From Phycisphaerales bacterium UBA2396 (GTDB lineage Bacteria > Planctomycetota > Phycisphaerae > Phycisphaerales > UBA1924): DNA of 64,000 nt. The translations under genes were made by a program, and so were the position numbers. The stretch is from positions 22,439 through 86,438 of the forward strand of contig DDSG01000023.1 in the NCBI GenBank assembly GCA_002343325.1, written 5' to 3'. The notes below the pieces were generated by a model. That model was not told the DNA's origin, did no database searches, and worked only from the letters and a program-made list of their open reading frames with translations. This document shows, in pieces, positions 27,912-36,484 of the stretch; within the stretch, counting starts at the first letter, position 1; each line of letters begins with the position of its first letter.

Positions 27912-29614
27912 CGCTCAACCTCCGACTTATCCGCCTCGCGCACCGCGGGCTCGCTCGTTCCCAGATCCCCCTGAATCGTCGGCGCGGGCTTCCCCGCGCT
28001 GTGAACCGTCTGCAACACATGACGAACCGCCGGGTCGATCGCCTCCAACGCCGGCTTGGGATACACCCCAAGCCACACGCAGCACACCGCCAGCGGCATC
28101 AGCACCGCCACCTCGCGGAACGACAGGTCCCGCGGCAGCACCCCGTGCGAGCCGTCGTGCGAATCGTGCCCGTGATCTGCGTGGCCATGATCCCCGTGCC
28201 CACCCGGAATCTTCAGCGGGCCCCACACCACCTTCCCCACCATCATCAGGATGTACATCGCCGCGATGATCATCCCAAGCCCGGCGATCGCCGCGTAGAT
28301 CGGCCCGAGGTTCCCGCCGATGCTCGCACCGGGCGTCGCATCCCCGGAGATCGTGCACACGCCGCCCGACCACAACGGCGACGCCTGGAACGTCCCCATC
28401 AGACACATGAACTCGCTCACGAAGCCGTTGAGCCCGGGCAGCCCCACCGACGCCATCGCGAAGAAGACCATGAAGCTCGACCACACCGGCATCCGGGCCG
28501 CGAGCCCGCCCAGCTCGCGCATGTCGCGCGTGTGGAACCGCTCGTACACCATCCCGATCAGCAAGAACAGCCCGCCCGTCGACAGCCCGTGGTTGATCAT
28601 GTACAACACCGACCCGCGCAGGCCCGTGTTGTTCAGCGCCACCATTCCCAGAATGCAGAACCCAAGGTGCGCCACCGACGAGTACGCCACCAGCTTCTTC
28701 ACGTCCTGCTGCACCCAGCAGATCAGACCGCCGTACAGAATCCCCACGATGCAGAGAGTCGCCATCAGCGGCGCGTACTCCGCGAACGCCAGCGGGGCAT
28801 ACGGCATCGCGAACCGCAGCATCCCGTACGTCCCCAGCTTCAGCAGCACGCCCGCCAGCACCACCGACCCGGCCGTCGGAGCCTCCGTGTGCGCCAGCGG
28901 CAGCCAGGTGTGCACCGGGAACAAGGGCACCTTCACCGCGAACCCGAGCATCAACGCCAGCAGCACCCAACCCTGCGTCGACGGCTCAAGCCCCGCCGCG
29001 GTCTTCTGAAGCGCCGCGACGTCAAACGTCCACTGCCCGGCGTTCGCCGACGCGTGCGACCACGCCACGAACACAAAGCCCGCCAGCGCGACCACCGAAC
29101 CCACGAACGTGTACAGGAAGAACTTGATCGCCGCCTTGCGACGGTTCGTCGAGCCGTACAGGCTGATCAGGAAGTACATCGGGATCAGCGTGAACTCAAA
29201 GCAGATGTAGAACAGCACCAGGTCCTGCGCCGCGAACACGCCCGTCATCGCCGCCTGGAGCACCAGCAGCCACGCGTAGTACGTGCGCTCACGCTCGGTG
29301 ATCGCCGTGAACGAGCACGCCACGCAGATCGGCCCCAGCAGCAGCGTGAGCAGGATCAGCGCCATCGAGACCCCGTCCGCGCCCAGCGCGAACTTGATCC
29401 CCAGCGCGGGAATCCACTCCGCCTCGCTGGTGAGCTGAGGCGTATCGCTCATCGACCACGGAAACATCCACGCCGCCGCCGCGCCGAACACGCACGCCAG
29501 CAGCGTCCCCGCCAGTGCGATGTGCTTGGCGTTCTTGGCAGGCAGAAAGGCGACCGCCCCTGCAAAGAGCAGGGGGACCACCATCAGCGCCGCGAGTATC
29601 CCGAAACTGTTCAT
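27908..29614 (-). CDS. nuoM: NADH-quinone oxidoreductase subunit M
   Basis: 568 aa. Antiporter-like membrane subunit of complex I. Typical segments are LFYICFEFTLIPMYFLIS, FPVHTWLPLAHTEAPTAGSV and YSSVAHLGFCILGM. The loop before the last helix contains a His/Asp/Gly cluster (GHGDHGHADHGHDSHDGSHG) not usual for NuoM. Both ends overlap neighbours by four bases (ATGA), indicating tight translational coupling with nuoL and nuoN. Confidence 0.95.
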   Translation of the reverse strand: MNSFGILAALMVVPLLFAGAVAFLPAKNAKHIALAGTLLACVFGAAAAWMFPWSMSDTPQLTSEAEWIPALGIKFALGADGVSMALILLTLLLGPICVACSFTAITERERTYYAWLLVLQAAMTGVFAAQDLVLFYICFEFTLIPMYFLISLYGSTNRRKAAIKFFLYTFVGSVVALAGFVFVAWSHASANAGQWTFDVAALQKTAAGLEPSTQGWVLLALMLGFAVKVPLFPVHTWLPLAHTEAPTAGSVVLAGVLLKLGTYGMLRFAMPYAPLAFAEYAPLMATLCIVGILYGGLICWVQQDVKKLVAYSSVAHLGFCILGMVALNNTGLRGSVLYMINHGLSTGGLFLLIGMVYERFHTRDMRELGGLAARMPVWSSFMVFFAMASVGLPGLNGFVSEFMCLMGTFQASPLWSGGVCTISGDATPGASIGGNLGPIYAAIAGLGMIIAAMYILMMVGKVVWGPLKIPGGHGDHGHADHGHDSHDGSHGVLPRDLSFREVAVLMPLAVCCVWLGVYPKPALEAIDPAVRHVLQTVHSAGKPAPTIQGDLGTSEPAVREADKSEVER

Positions 29615-31878
29615 GCGAAAGTCACCAGCAGAACGATCACCAGGAAGAGCGCCAAGCCGCCCGCCATGCCCAACGCATAGCCGTGCAGCACGCCGGACTG
29701 CGCCGGACGGATCGACCCGCCCACCGCACGCGGGATGAACCCCGCCAGATCAACCAACCCGTCCACCACCAGCTTGTCGATCAGGTGGAACACATTCGAC
29801 AACACCCACAGGGGCTTGCGGATGAGCGCGTCGTACAACTCATCCACCAGCCACTTCCGCTGCGCCAGACGCGCCACGCCCCCAACCTTCGTCAGCAAGG
29901 CATCCGCACGGCTCGTCGCCGCCGACGTCCGCCCCGCGTAGTGCAGCACAAACGCCACCAGAATCCCCAGCGCCCCCACCACCGCCGACACGTAGTACAT
30001 CACCTTGTGCGGGTCCCACCCCAGGAACGTCCCGCCATGCCCCGCCTCGCCCGTCCGGTACGCCGAGGGAAGCGCCGCCGCATGACCCTTGGCATGCCCG
30101 TCGGCCGCCTCGTGATGAACAAACGGCGACTCGTACGCCGCCGACGAGCTGTGCACCATCCCGCCAACCCAGCCGCCGTGCCCACCGTCCGCGGGCTTGA
30201 GGAAGTACGCCCCGGCCGCCGCGATCGTCGCGACCGTCAGAATCGCCAGCACCGTGTTGATCGCCCACCCCGGCGCGTGCGGGTGGAACTCGTGCGAGCC
30301 GTGCCCATGGCCGTTCCCATGCCCGTCCGCGTGTCCGTGACCACCGTGGTCGCCCGCGTGCCCATGCCCGTCGCCATGCCCGTGGTCATCGTGCGCGTGG
30401 ACCTCGTCGCCCGGCTCAAAGTGCTTCGGACCAACAAACACGCGGAAGAAGACGCGGAACGTGTAGTACGCCGTCAGCCCCGCCGTCAGCAGCAGCACCC
30501 AGCCGATCCCCGCCATGCCGGGCGTCGTAAACGCCTCGGCCAGGATCATGTCCTTCGAGAAGTACCCCGCCGTAAACGGGAACCCCGCGAGGTTCAAACA
30601 CCCGACGAACATCGCGATCCCGACGATCCCCCAACCCTTCATGAACGCGACGCCCGACAGCTTCCGCAGATCAAGCTGCCCCGCGAACCCGTGCATCACC
30701 GCACCGCACGAGAGGAACAGCATCGCCTTGAAGAACGCGTGCGTGAAGACGTGGAACGCCGCCCCCGTCGACGCCAGCACGCCCAGCCCGGCGAACATGT
30801 ACCCGAGCTGGCTCACGGTCGAATACGCCATGATCCGCTTGATGTCGAACTGCGCCATCCCGATTGTCGCCGCCAGGAACGCCGTCAGCGTTCCCACCCA
30901 CGCCACGATCGGCAGCGCCCACTCGCTCAGCAGGAACAGGGGGTATGTCCGCGCGATCAGGTACACCCCCGCCGTCACCATCGTCGCCGCGTGGATCAGC
31001 GCCGACACGGGCGTCGGGCCTTCCATCGCGTCGGGCAGCCACACGTACAGCGGCAACTGCGCCGACTTGCCGAACGCCCCCACCATCAGCAGCAGGGGGA
31101 TCACCTTCACCATCGTCGGGATGTCGCCGTACCGTCCTTCCGACATCGCCGCGAGGTAAGGCTTGGCCTTCTCGAAAATCACCGTGTACTCGATGCTCCC
31201 GAAGTGCACGAACGTCAGCATGATCCCAAGGGCGAGCCCAAGGTCGCCGATGCGGTTCATGATGAACGCCTTCTTCGCCGCCGCCACCGCGCTGGGCTTC
31301 TTGTAGAAGTACCCGATCAGCAGGTACGAACACAGGCCCACGCCCTCCCAACCCAGATACAGCAGCAGCAGGTTGTCGCCCATCACCAGGCATGCCATGC
31401 TGAACACGAACAGGCAGAACGCCACGAAGAACCGGCAATACCCGGTCCCCACGTCGTGGCTCATGTACTCGCTCGCGTAGAGCGCGATGAGCGTTGCCAG
31501 CCCGGTGACAAACAGCATCCACAGCAGCGTCAGGTTGTCGATGTAGAACGAGAAGTTCGCCACAAACGACGCCTTCCCGCCTGAGACCGGCGCGTCCGAC
31601 CAGTGGAACGTGATCCACTCGAACGCGTGCGCGATCTTCACGCCCCCGTCGAACCCGGCGTACGTCGCCGCCACCGCCACAAAGCTCCCCGCCAGACAGC
31701 CGACGCTGATCCACGCGGGCAGCTTGCTCTTGACCCGGAAGATCGCGCACAGGGTGCACAGCGCCACGCCCAGCAGCGTCAGCACCGGCACAAGCATCAT
31801 GAGCCCCGCCCCGTGCGACACCTGCCCGCCCGCCGCCGGGCTCGTCATCGCCGAAAGCATGTCCGCCAGCATCGTCAT
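29611..31878 (-). CDS. nuoL: NADH-quinone oxidoreductase subunit L
   Basis: 755 aa from the ATG at 31878, which has GAGG at good spacing; an in-frame start at 31941 inside nuoK is less likely. This is the distal antiporter-like subunit with the long lateral helix. Seen are GWEGVGLCSYLLIGYFY, LPLYVWLPDAMEGPTPVSAL and YSTVSQLGYM. Compared with the usual ~610-650 aa it is long. The excess lies between core helices in a His/Gly/Asp-rich loop with 16 His in about 53 residues, followed by further His-containing stretches. Overlaps nuoM by four bases. Confidence 0.95.
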   Translation of the reverse strand: MTMLADMLSAMTSPAAGGQVSHGAGLMMLVPVLTLLGVALCTLCAIFRVKSKLPAWISVGCLAGSFVAVAATYAGFDGGVKIAHAFEWITFHWSDAPVSGGKASFVANFSFYIDNLTLLWMLFVTGLATLIALYASEYMSHDVGTGYCRFFVAFCLFVFSMACLVMGDNLLLLYLGWEGVGLCSYLLIGYFYKKPSAVAAAKKAFIMNRIGDLGLALGIMLTFVHFGSIEYTVIFEKAKPYLAAMSEGRYGDIPTMVKVIPLLLMVGAFGKSAQLPLYVWLPDAMEGPTPVSALIHAATMVTAGVYLIARTYPLFLLSEWALPIVAWVGTLTAFLAATIGMAQFDIKRIMAYSTVSQLGYMFAGLGVLASTGAAFHVFTHAFFKAMLFLSCGAVMHGFAGQLDLRKLSGVAFMKGWGIVGIAMFVGCLNLAGFPFTAGYFSKDMILAEAFTTPGMAGIGWVLLLTAGLTAYYTFRVFFRVFVGPKHFEPGDEVHAHDDHGHGDGHGHAGDHGGHGHADGHGNGHGHGSHEFHPHAPGWAINTVLAILTVATIAAAGAYFLKPADGGHGGWVGGMVHSSSAAYESPFVHHEAADGHAKGHAAALPSAYRTGEAGHGGTFLGWDPHKVMYYVSAVVGALGILVAFVLHYAGRTSAATSRADALLTKVGGVARLAQRKWLVDELYDALIRKPLWVLSNVFHLIDKLVVDGLVDLAGFIPRAVGGSIRPAQSGVLHGYALGMAGGLALFLVIVLLVTFA
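30276..30420. repeat. Low-complexity His/Gly coding repeat within nuoL
   Basis: Tandem imperfect GTGCCCATG / CATGCCCGT units on the plus strand encode the GHG-type loop of NuoL on the minus strand. It is a coding repeat, not a separate element. Confidence 0.7.
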
Positions 31879-31919
31879 CTCGACATTCCTCGGGGCGTCG
31901 CCGTCCGCCCTGCGATCGA

Positions 31920-32267
31920 TCAGCCCTTGAGTTCCTGCCACGCCTCAGCCGAAAGCGTCTCACGCTTGCGGAACAGCAGCACCACCAGCGCCAGCGCCAT
32001 CGCCGCTTCCGCCGCCGCCACCGTCACCACGAAAATCACCAGGCTCTGCCCGGTGTAATCAAGCCAGAAACGCCCGAACGCGATCGCCGCGATCCCCGCC
32101 GCCAGGAACATCAGTTCCGTGCACAGGAACATCACGATCAGGTTCCGACGCGTCAGAAACCCGATCACCCCGATCACGAACATCGCCGCCGCCACAAACA
32201 GGTAGTGCGCCAGCGTCGCCTCGTGCATCGCCACCGGATGACCGGCCTGCGCCAAGAGCCACATCAT
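31920..32267 (-). CDS. nuoK: NADH-quinone oxidoreductase subunit K
   Basis: 115 aa. Small three-helix membrane subunit of complex I. LFVIGVIGFLTRRNLIVMFLCTELM carries the conserved Glu in TM2, and the third helix VVTVAAAEAAMALALVVLLFR has the second conserved Glu. Its start overlaps the nuoJ stop (ATGA). nuoL begins 41 bases downstream. Confidence 0.96.
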   Translation of the reverse strand: MMWLLAQAGHPVAMHEATLAHYLFVAAAMFVIGVIGFLTRRNLIVMFLCTELMFLAAGIAAIAFGRFWLDYTGQSLVIFVVTVAAAEAAMALALVVLLFRKRETLSAEAWQELKG

Positions 32268-33259
32268 GCCGCTCCTCCCTCGCCCGGCTCACCCGCCAAC
32301 CGGTGCGCCTGCTGCTTCTTCAGTTCCTCATCCAACTCGACCTGCTTGCGGCTCAGCACCACCGCACCCAGCATCGCCATCAGCAGCACCACGCCCGCGA
32401 TCTCGATCGAACCCGGATGATCCCGCAGCAGATTGAACCCCACGCTCTCCACGTTCTTGGGCATGAACCCCGCCGGAATCGCCACCCGCTCCGTGCCGCC
32501 GCTCGCCCTCACCACCCCGATCGTGCCCCCGGCCAAGTCAACATCCGCCGCACCATCCTCCGAAACCACCACCTTGTCCCCATCCTTCAGCAACCCCGCC
32601 CGGCGAAGCTCCTGCTCCACCCGGCGAGGCATGTCCGCGAGGATCGCCGTCTCACGCTCCACCACGCCAACCGAAAGTGGGTGTTTCGTCAGCCCACTCG
32701 TCGCCGAGACGCTGCCGGGCAGTTCCGAGGCACCGCGGAACGCGAACGCCGTAAGGGTCGCCAGCAGCAGGAATCCGACCACCGACGCCGCGATCGGCTC
32801 GCGGGCCGAAATGTCGTATTCCTGCTCGCCCTTGTCGGTTTCTTCGCTGGCGCTCTGGCTGGCCAGCATGATCACGAACAGGTAGGTAATCAGGATCGCG
32901 CCCGCGTAAACGATGATCAGGGCGAACGCCATAAACTCCGCAGAGAGAACGAGATACAGGCCGGCGGATGCGATGATCGTCAGAATGAAGTAGAGCGCGG
33001 CGTACACCGGCTTGGGGTGGGTAATCACCCGTACCGCCGAGCCGAGCGCCACCGCGGCAAAGATATAGAAGTACACATTGGGGCGATGCTCAGGATTCTT
33101 GAGCGTCAGCGCCAGCACCACCACGCCCGCCGCGAGCCCCGCGACCGCCGCACCCACGACCTGGGGCGTCAGCCCTCGCCGCGGCAACGCGAGGCACACA
33201 CCCACCGCGCCCAGAGCGCACATCGCCAGCAAAAGCACCGGATGTATCAGACTTTCCAC
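32264..33259 (-). CDS. nuoJ: NADH-quinone oxidoreductase subunit J with inserted domain
   Basis: 331 aa from a GTG at 33259; the open frame runs further upstream but loses membrane character. TM helices lie at about 7-25, 32-52, 62-80, 88-107, 110-133, 157-175 and 284-303. The conserved TM3-region pattern VYAALYFILTIIASAGLYLVL and IVYAGAILITYLFVIML identify NuoJ. NuoJ is usually 165-200 aa; here a ~100-residue hydrophilic insert (about 175-275) precedes the final helix. First gene of the nuoJ-N operon. The start is the least certain part. Confidence 0.9.
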   Translation of the reverse strand: MESLIHPVLLLAMCALGAVGVCLALPRRGLTPQVVGAAVAGLAAGVVVLALTLKNPEHRPNVYFYIFAAVALGSAVRVITHPKPVYAALYFILTIIASAGLYLVLSAEFMAFALIIVYAGAILITYLFVIMLASQSASEETDKGEQEYDISAREPIAASVVGFLLLATLTAFAFRGASELPGSVSATSGLTKHPLSVGVVERETAILADMPRRVEQELRRAGLLKDGDKVVVSEDGAADVDLAGGTIGVVRASGGTERVAIPAGFMPKNVESVGFNLLRDHPGSIEIAGVVLLMAMLGAVVLSRKQVELDEELKKQQAHRLAGEPGEGGAA

Positions 33260-33485
33260 GGGTACTCGCCACGTTGCGGCCCGAGGCGTCCCTCGGAACC
33301 ACCGACCTCGAACCCTCGCAAGCCGCATCGGCGGCCCGCGCCCACAGAACGCCCCACGGCACAAACGCCCCGCCCCAACCCCTTCCCAACCCTCACCTCC
33401 CCCGACCGCCAAGGCCGAGAGGATAGTTTGGGTGGCTACCCGCTTCAACCGAGCGCACGACCCGGAAGGCGCACCGCCCGGTACG

Positions 33486-34181
33486 ATGGACCCGATGTCC
33501 ACCGCCGCCGCAATCTCGATCGACCCCAACCGCGCGGTCGGGTGGCGACGTTGGCTCCCCAACGCCATCACGCTCTCGCGCCTGGTCCTTTCCCTCGTCT
33601 TCTTCATCCAACTGGCTCTGTGGACCACACCCCAGACCTGGACCGGGGGCCCCAGCGACACGATGCCCACCTGGCGCCTCTGGCTCGCCGCCGCATGCTT
33701 CGGGCTCGCCGCCCTCACCGACGCGCTCGACGGCTACCTCGCCCGCCGATGGGGCGCCATCACCCGATTCGGGCGCATCATGGATCCCTTCGCCGACAAA
33801 ATCCTCGTCATCGGCGCCTTTGTCATGCTCGCCGGCCCCCAGTTCGCTCTCGTCCGACCCGACGGCGCCTCTCTACAGCTCAGCGGCATCGAGCCCTGGA
33901 TGGTCGTTGTGATGCTCGGGCGGGAGTTGCTCGTCACCTCCATCCGTGCCGTGCTCGAGGCCGAGGGACAGGACTTCTCCGCCAACTTCACCGGCAAACT
34001 CAAAATGGTCCTCCAGTCGCTGGTCATCCCCCTCGTCATCGTCGTGCCCGCACTCACCGACTGCGCCCCCGGCTCTGCGGGCAGACACCTCATCGACTGG
34101 GCCGTCTGGATTACCGTCGCCGCCACCCTCGCCAGCGGACTCCCCTACCTCATCCGCGGCAGCACCGCGTTCCGACACTAA
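33486..34181 (+). CDS. pgsA: CDP-diacylglycerol-glycerol-3-phosphate 3-phosphatidyltransferase
   Basis: 231 aa, five or so TM helices. It makes phosphatidylglycerol phosphate at the inner membrane. The CDP-alcohol phosphotransferase signature DG-x2-AR-x8-G-x3-D-x3-D is complete in LDGYLARRWGAITRFGRIMD and the following PFADK. ATGs at 33486 and 33495 are both possible starts. pgpA follows three bases after the stop, giving the two consecutive steps to phosphatidylglycerol as one operon. Confidence 0.93.
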   Translation: MDPMSTAAAISIDPNRAVGWRRWLPNAITLSRLVLSLVFFIQLALWTTPQTWTGGPSDTMPTWRLWLAAACFGLAALTDALDGYLARRWGAITRFGRIMDPFADKILVIGAFVMLAGPQFALVRPDGASLQLSGIEPWMVVVMLGRELLVTSIRAVLEAEGQDFSANFTGKLKMVLQSLVIPLVIVVPALTDCAPGSAGRHLIDWAVWITVAATLASGLPYLIRGSTAFRH

Positions 34182-34184
34182 CCC

Positions 34185-34670
34185 ATGCACCACGAACTCC
34201 GCTGGATCACCGTGCTCGGCCTCGGCCACAAGCGCCCCGCCCCGGGCACTTGGGGATCACTCCCCCCCGTTCTCCTCATCTGCATCCTCACCCTCTCGGG
34301 CCTGGGCCCCCACGCCCACCCCCGGCTCTGCACCCTCCTGCTCGCCGTCAACTTCCTCTGGGCCTGCACGGGGTGCATCCTCCAGGGTGATCAGGCCGAG
34401 GCCCGCTGGCGAAAGGACCCCAGCCAGGCCGTCGCCGACGAGACCGCCGGCCAGTGCATCCCTCTGCTGATCATCCCACTTCTGCCAGCGTGCGCACACC
34501 CCTGGTGGCTCATCGGCGGCGCGTTCCTGCTTTTCCGACTCGCCGACATCGCCAAGCCACCACCCGCGCGAGGGTTGCAGAGACTCCCCGCGGGGTGGGG
34601 CATCCTGATCGATGATCTGATTGCCGGCGTCTACGCCGCCGCCGCCCTGGCTCTCCTCGCATTCTTGTGA
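34185..34670 (+). CDS. pgpA: Phosphatidylglycerophosphatase A
   Basis: 161 aa. It removes the phosphate from phosphatidylglycerol phosphate, completing PG synthesis. Family features: LGLGHKRPAPGTWGS near the N-terminus, KDPSQAVADETAGQCIPL in the middle, FRLADIAKPPPARGLQRLPA and GWGILIDDLIAGVYAA near the end, with four TM helices. Coupled to pgsA by a three-base gap. Confidence 0.93.
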   Translation: MHHELRWITVLGLGHKRPAPGTWGSLPPVLLICILTLSGLGPHAHPRLCTLLLAVNFLWACTGCILQGDQAEARWRKDPSQAVADETAGQCIPLLIIPLLPACAHPWWLIGGAFLLFRLADIAKPPPARGLQRLPAGWGILIDDLIAGVYAAAALALLAFL

Positions 34671-34675
34671 GGATT

Positions 34676-34694
34676 CGACCCGAGACTCGGGTCG
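34676..34694 (+). terminator. Weak hairpin after pgpA
   Basis: A 7-bp stem (34676-34682 with 34688-34694) and 5-base loop directly follow pgpA. There is no T-run, so termination activity is uncertain. The rest of the gap to yifB (to 34877) shows no gene. Confidence 0.35.
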
Positions 34695-34877
34695 CACGCG
34701 CACGAACCGTGATCCTGTCGCTCTCTCCTGCGGTGTAGAACCACGGCGGTCACCGCCACTCCCTCCTCGTGGCCCATAGGGCGGCCGGGCCAGGTCGTTG
34801 CTTTGCCTCTCCTCGGGTAACGACGGGCCCGGCGCTCTCTTTCTGCGCCCCCCACCCGCCCACACCGCCCAACTCGG

Positions 34878-36437
34878 TTACAGCTTCCGGTCCAGCAGCC
34901 TGTACTGCACGGCCTCGGACACATGCTCGACATCCAGCCCCTCGGCGCCCGCCAAGTCCGCGATGGTGCGCGCCACGCGACGGATCTTGTCGTACGCCCG
35001 CGCCGACAACCCCAATTCGGTCAGCGCTTGTCCCAGCAGTGTTCTCGCCGCGTCGCTCATCGGCGCCCACTGATCGAGCTGTTTCCCGCTGAGCCTTGAG
35101 TTGGGCGTGGTCGCACCCTGCCTGGACATCTGCGCGGTCCGGCAGCGCAGGACGTCCTCGCGGATGACCGCCGTCGAACTTCCTCGCGGAGCGCTCGACA
35201 GCTCCTTGAACGGCACCGCCGGGGCCTCGACGTGCACGTCGATCCGGTCCAGCAGCGGCCCGGAGAGCTTGGACAGATATCGCTCCATCGCCCGGCGCCC
35301 GACTTCCCCGGCCTCGAGATGCCCTTTGGGCGTGGGGTTCATCGCGGCGACGAGCATGAAGTTCGCCGGAAAGCGCACGGACGTATGGCTTCGGGCGATG
35401 GTGACCTCATGATCTTCCATCGGCTGGCGCAGTGTCTCCAGCACGTCGCGGGGGAATTCGGGGAGTTCATCGAGGAAGAGCACGCCCCGGTGCGCGAGGC
35501 TGATCTCGCCGGGCCTGGGCACCTGCCCGCCGCCGACCACGGCGGGCGGACTGGCGGTGTGATGCGGCGAGCGGACAGGCCGACTGGAAATCAGGCCCAC
35601 TCCGGGCGGGAGCAACCCGGCGGCGGAGTAGATCCGAGTGATCTCGATGGCTTCCTCGGGTGTCAGCGGGGGCAGCACGCCGGGCAAGGCCTTGGCCATC
35701 ATGGTCTTGCCGGTTCCCGCGGGGCCCAGCATGAGAATGTTGTGCGAGCCGGCGGCCGCGATGGTGATGGCACGCTTGACGCCCTCTTGTCCGCGGATCT
35801 CGGCGAAGTCGATGGGGGCTGGGGTGGTGCGGAGCAGCGACTCGACGTCGGTGGCGGGGAAGGGCGCGGCGTCGAGCCGCCCGGACAGGAGGCCGACGAC
35901 TTCCGTGAGCGTGCGCACGCCGTAGACACTCAGGCCCGACACCACGGCGGCCTCGGGCGCGTTCTCGCTGGGGAGGACGATGCCCGCGGCGCCGCGCTGG
36001 CGAGCCATGGAGGCAAGGGCGATGGCGCCCTTGATGGGGCGAAGCCTGCCGTCGAGCGCGACCTCGCCCGCAAAGACCAGACGCCGATGATCGAGCCCGG
36101 GCGGATCGGGGCTGGCCAGTGAGCCCCGGCGTGGGAGGGCGGAGGGGATGATGCCCTGCACGATGAGGAGCCCGACGGCGATGGGCAGGTCGTAGACGGG
36201 GCCTTCCTTGCGCACGTCGGCGGGGGCAAGGTTGATCAGCACCCGTCCGCGAGGCCAGGCGTAACCGGTGTTCGAGAGGGCGGCCGCGACGCGCTCCAGC
36301 GATTCCTTGACGGCGGCATCGGGCAGACCGACCACAGTGCCCGGCTTGTTCTCGGAGGCGTCGTCGTAATCGACTTCGACCTCGCAGGGCAGGGCCTCGA
36401 TCCCATGGAGCAAGTAGGATTGGACGCGGGCAAGCAT
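34878..36437 (-). CDS. yifB: YifB/ComM-family Mg-chelatase-like AAA+ protein
   Basis: 519 aa from the ATG at 36437. The N-terminal Lon-S16-like region opens with the family hallmark ARVQSYLLHGIEA and VVGLPDAAVKES. The AAA+ core has Walker A MLGPAGTGKT and Walker B GVLFLDELPEF, and the C-terminal helical lid includes SARAYDKIRRVARTIADL. In naturally competent bacteria the ComM homologue is a branch-migration helicase for transformation; whether that applies here is unknown. Monocistronic, divergent from the aldehyde dehydrogenase. Confidence 0.92.
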   Translation of the reverse strand: MLARVQSYLLHGIEALPCEVEVDYDDASENKPGTVVGLPDAAVKESLERVAAALSNTGYAWPRGRVLINLAPADVRKEGPVYDLPIAVGLLIVQGIIPSALPRRGSLASPDPPGLDHRRLVFAGEVALDGRLRPIKGAIALASMARQRGAAGIVLPSENAPEAAVVSGLSVYGVRTLTEVVGLLSGRLDAAPFPATDVESLLRTTPAPIDFAEIRGQEGVKRAITIAAAGSHNILMLGPAGTGKTMMAKALPGVLPPLTPEEAIEITRIYSAAGLLPPGVGLISSRPVRSPHHTASPPAVVGGGQVPRPGEISLAHRGVLFLDELPEFPRDVLETLRQPMEDHEVTIARSHTSVRFPANFMLVAAMNPTPKGHLEAGEVGRRAMERYLSKLSGPLLDRIDVHVEAPAVPFKELSSAPRGSSTAVIREDVLRCRTAQMSRQGATTPNSRLSGKQLDQWAPMSDAARTLLGQALTELGLSARAYDKIRRVARTIADLAGAEGLDVEHVSEAVQYRLLDRKL

Positions 36438-36484
36438 GGCCGGGAAAGAGCATACCGAACACAGCGCGATCACGCGTGGGAGCA

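Noticed and set aside
34671..34877. Possible structured RNA between pgpA and yifB
   Set aside because: Several short complementary runs (for example GTCGTT / AACGAC) exist, but they do not build a known RNA fold and no tRNA features are present.
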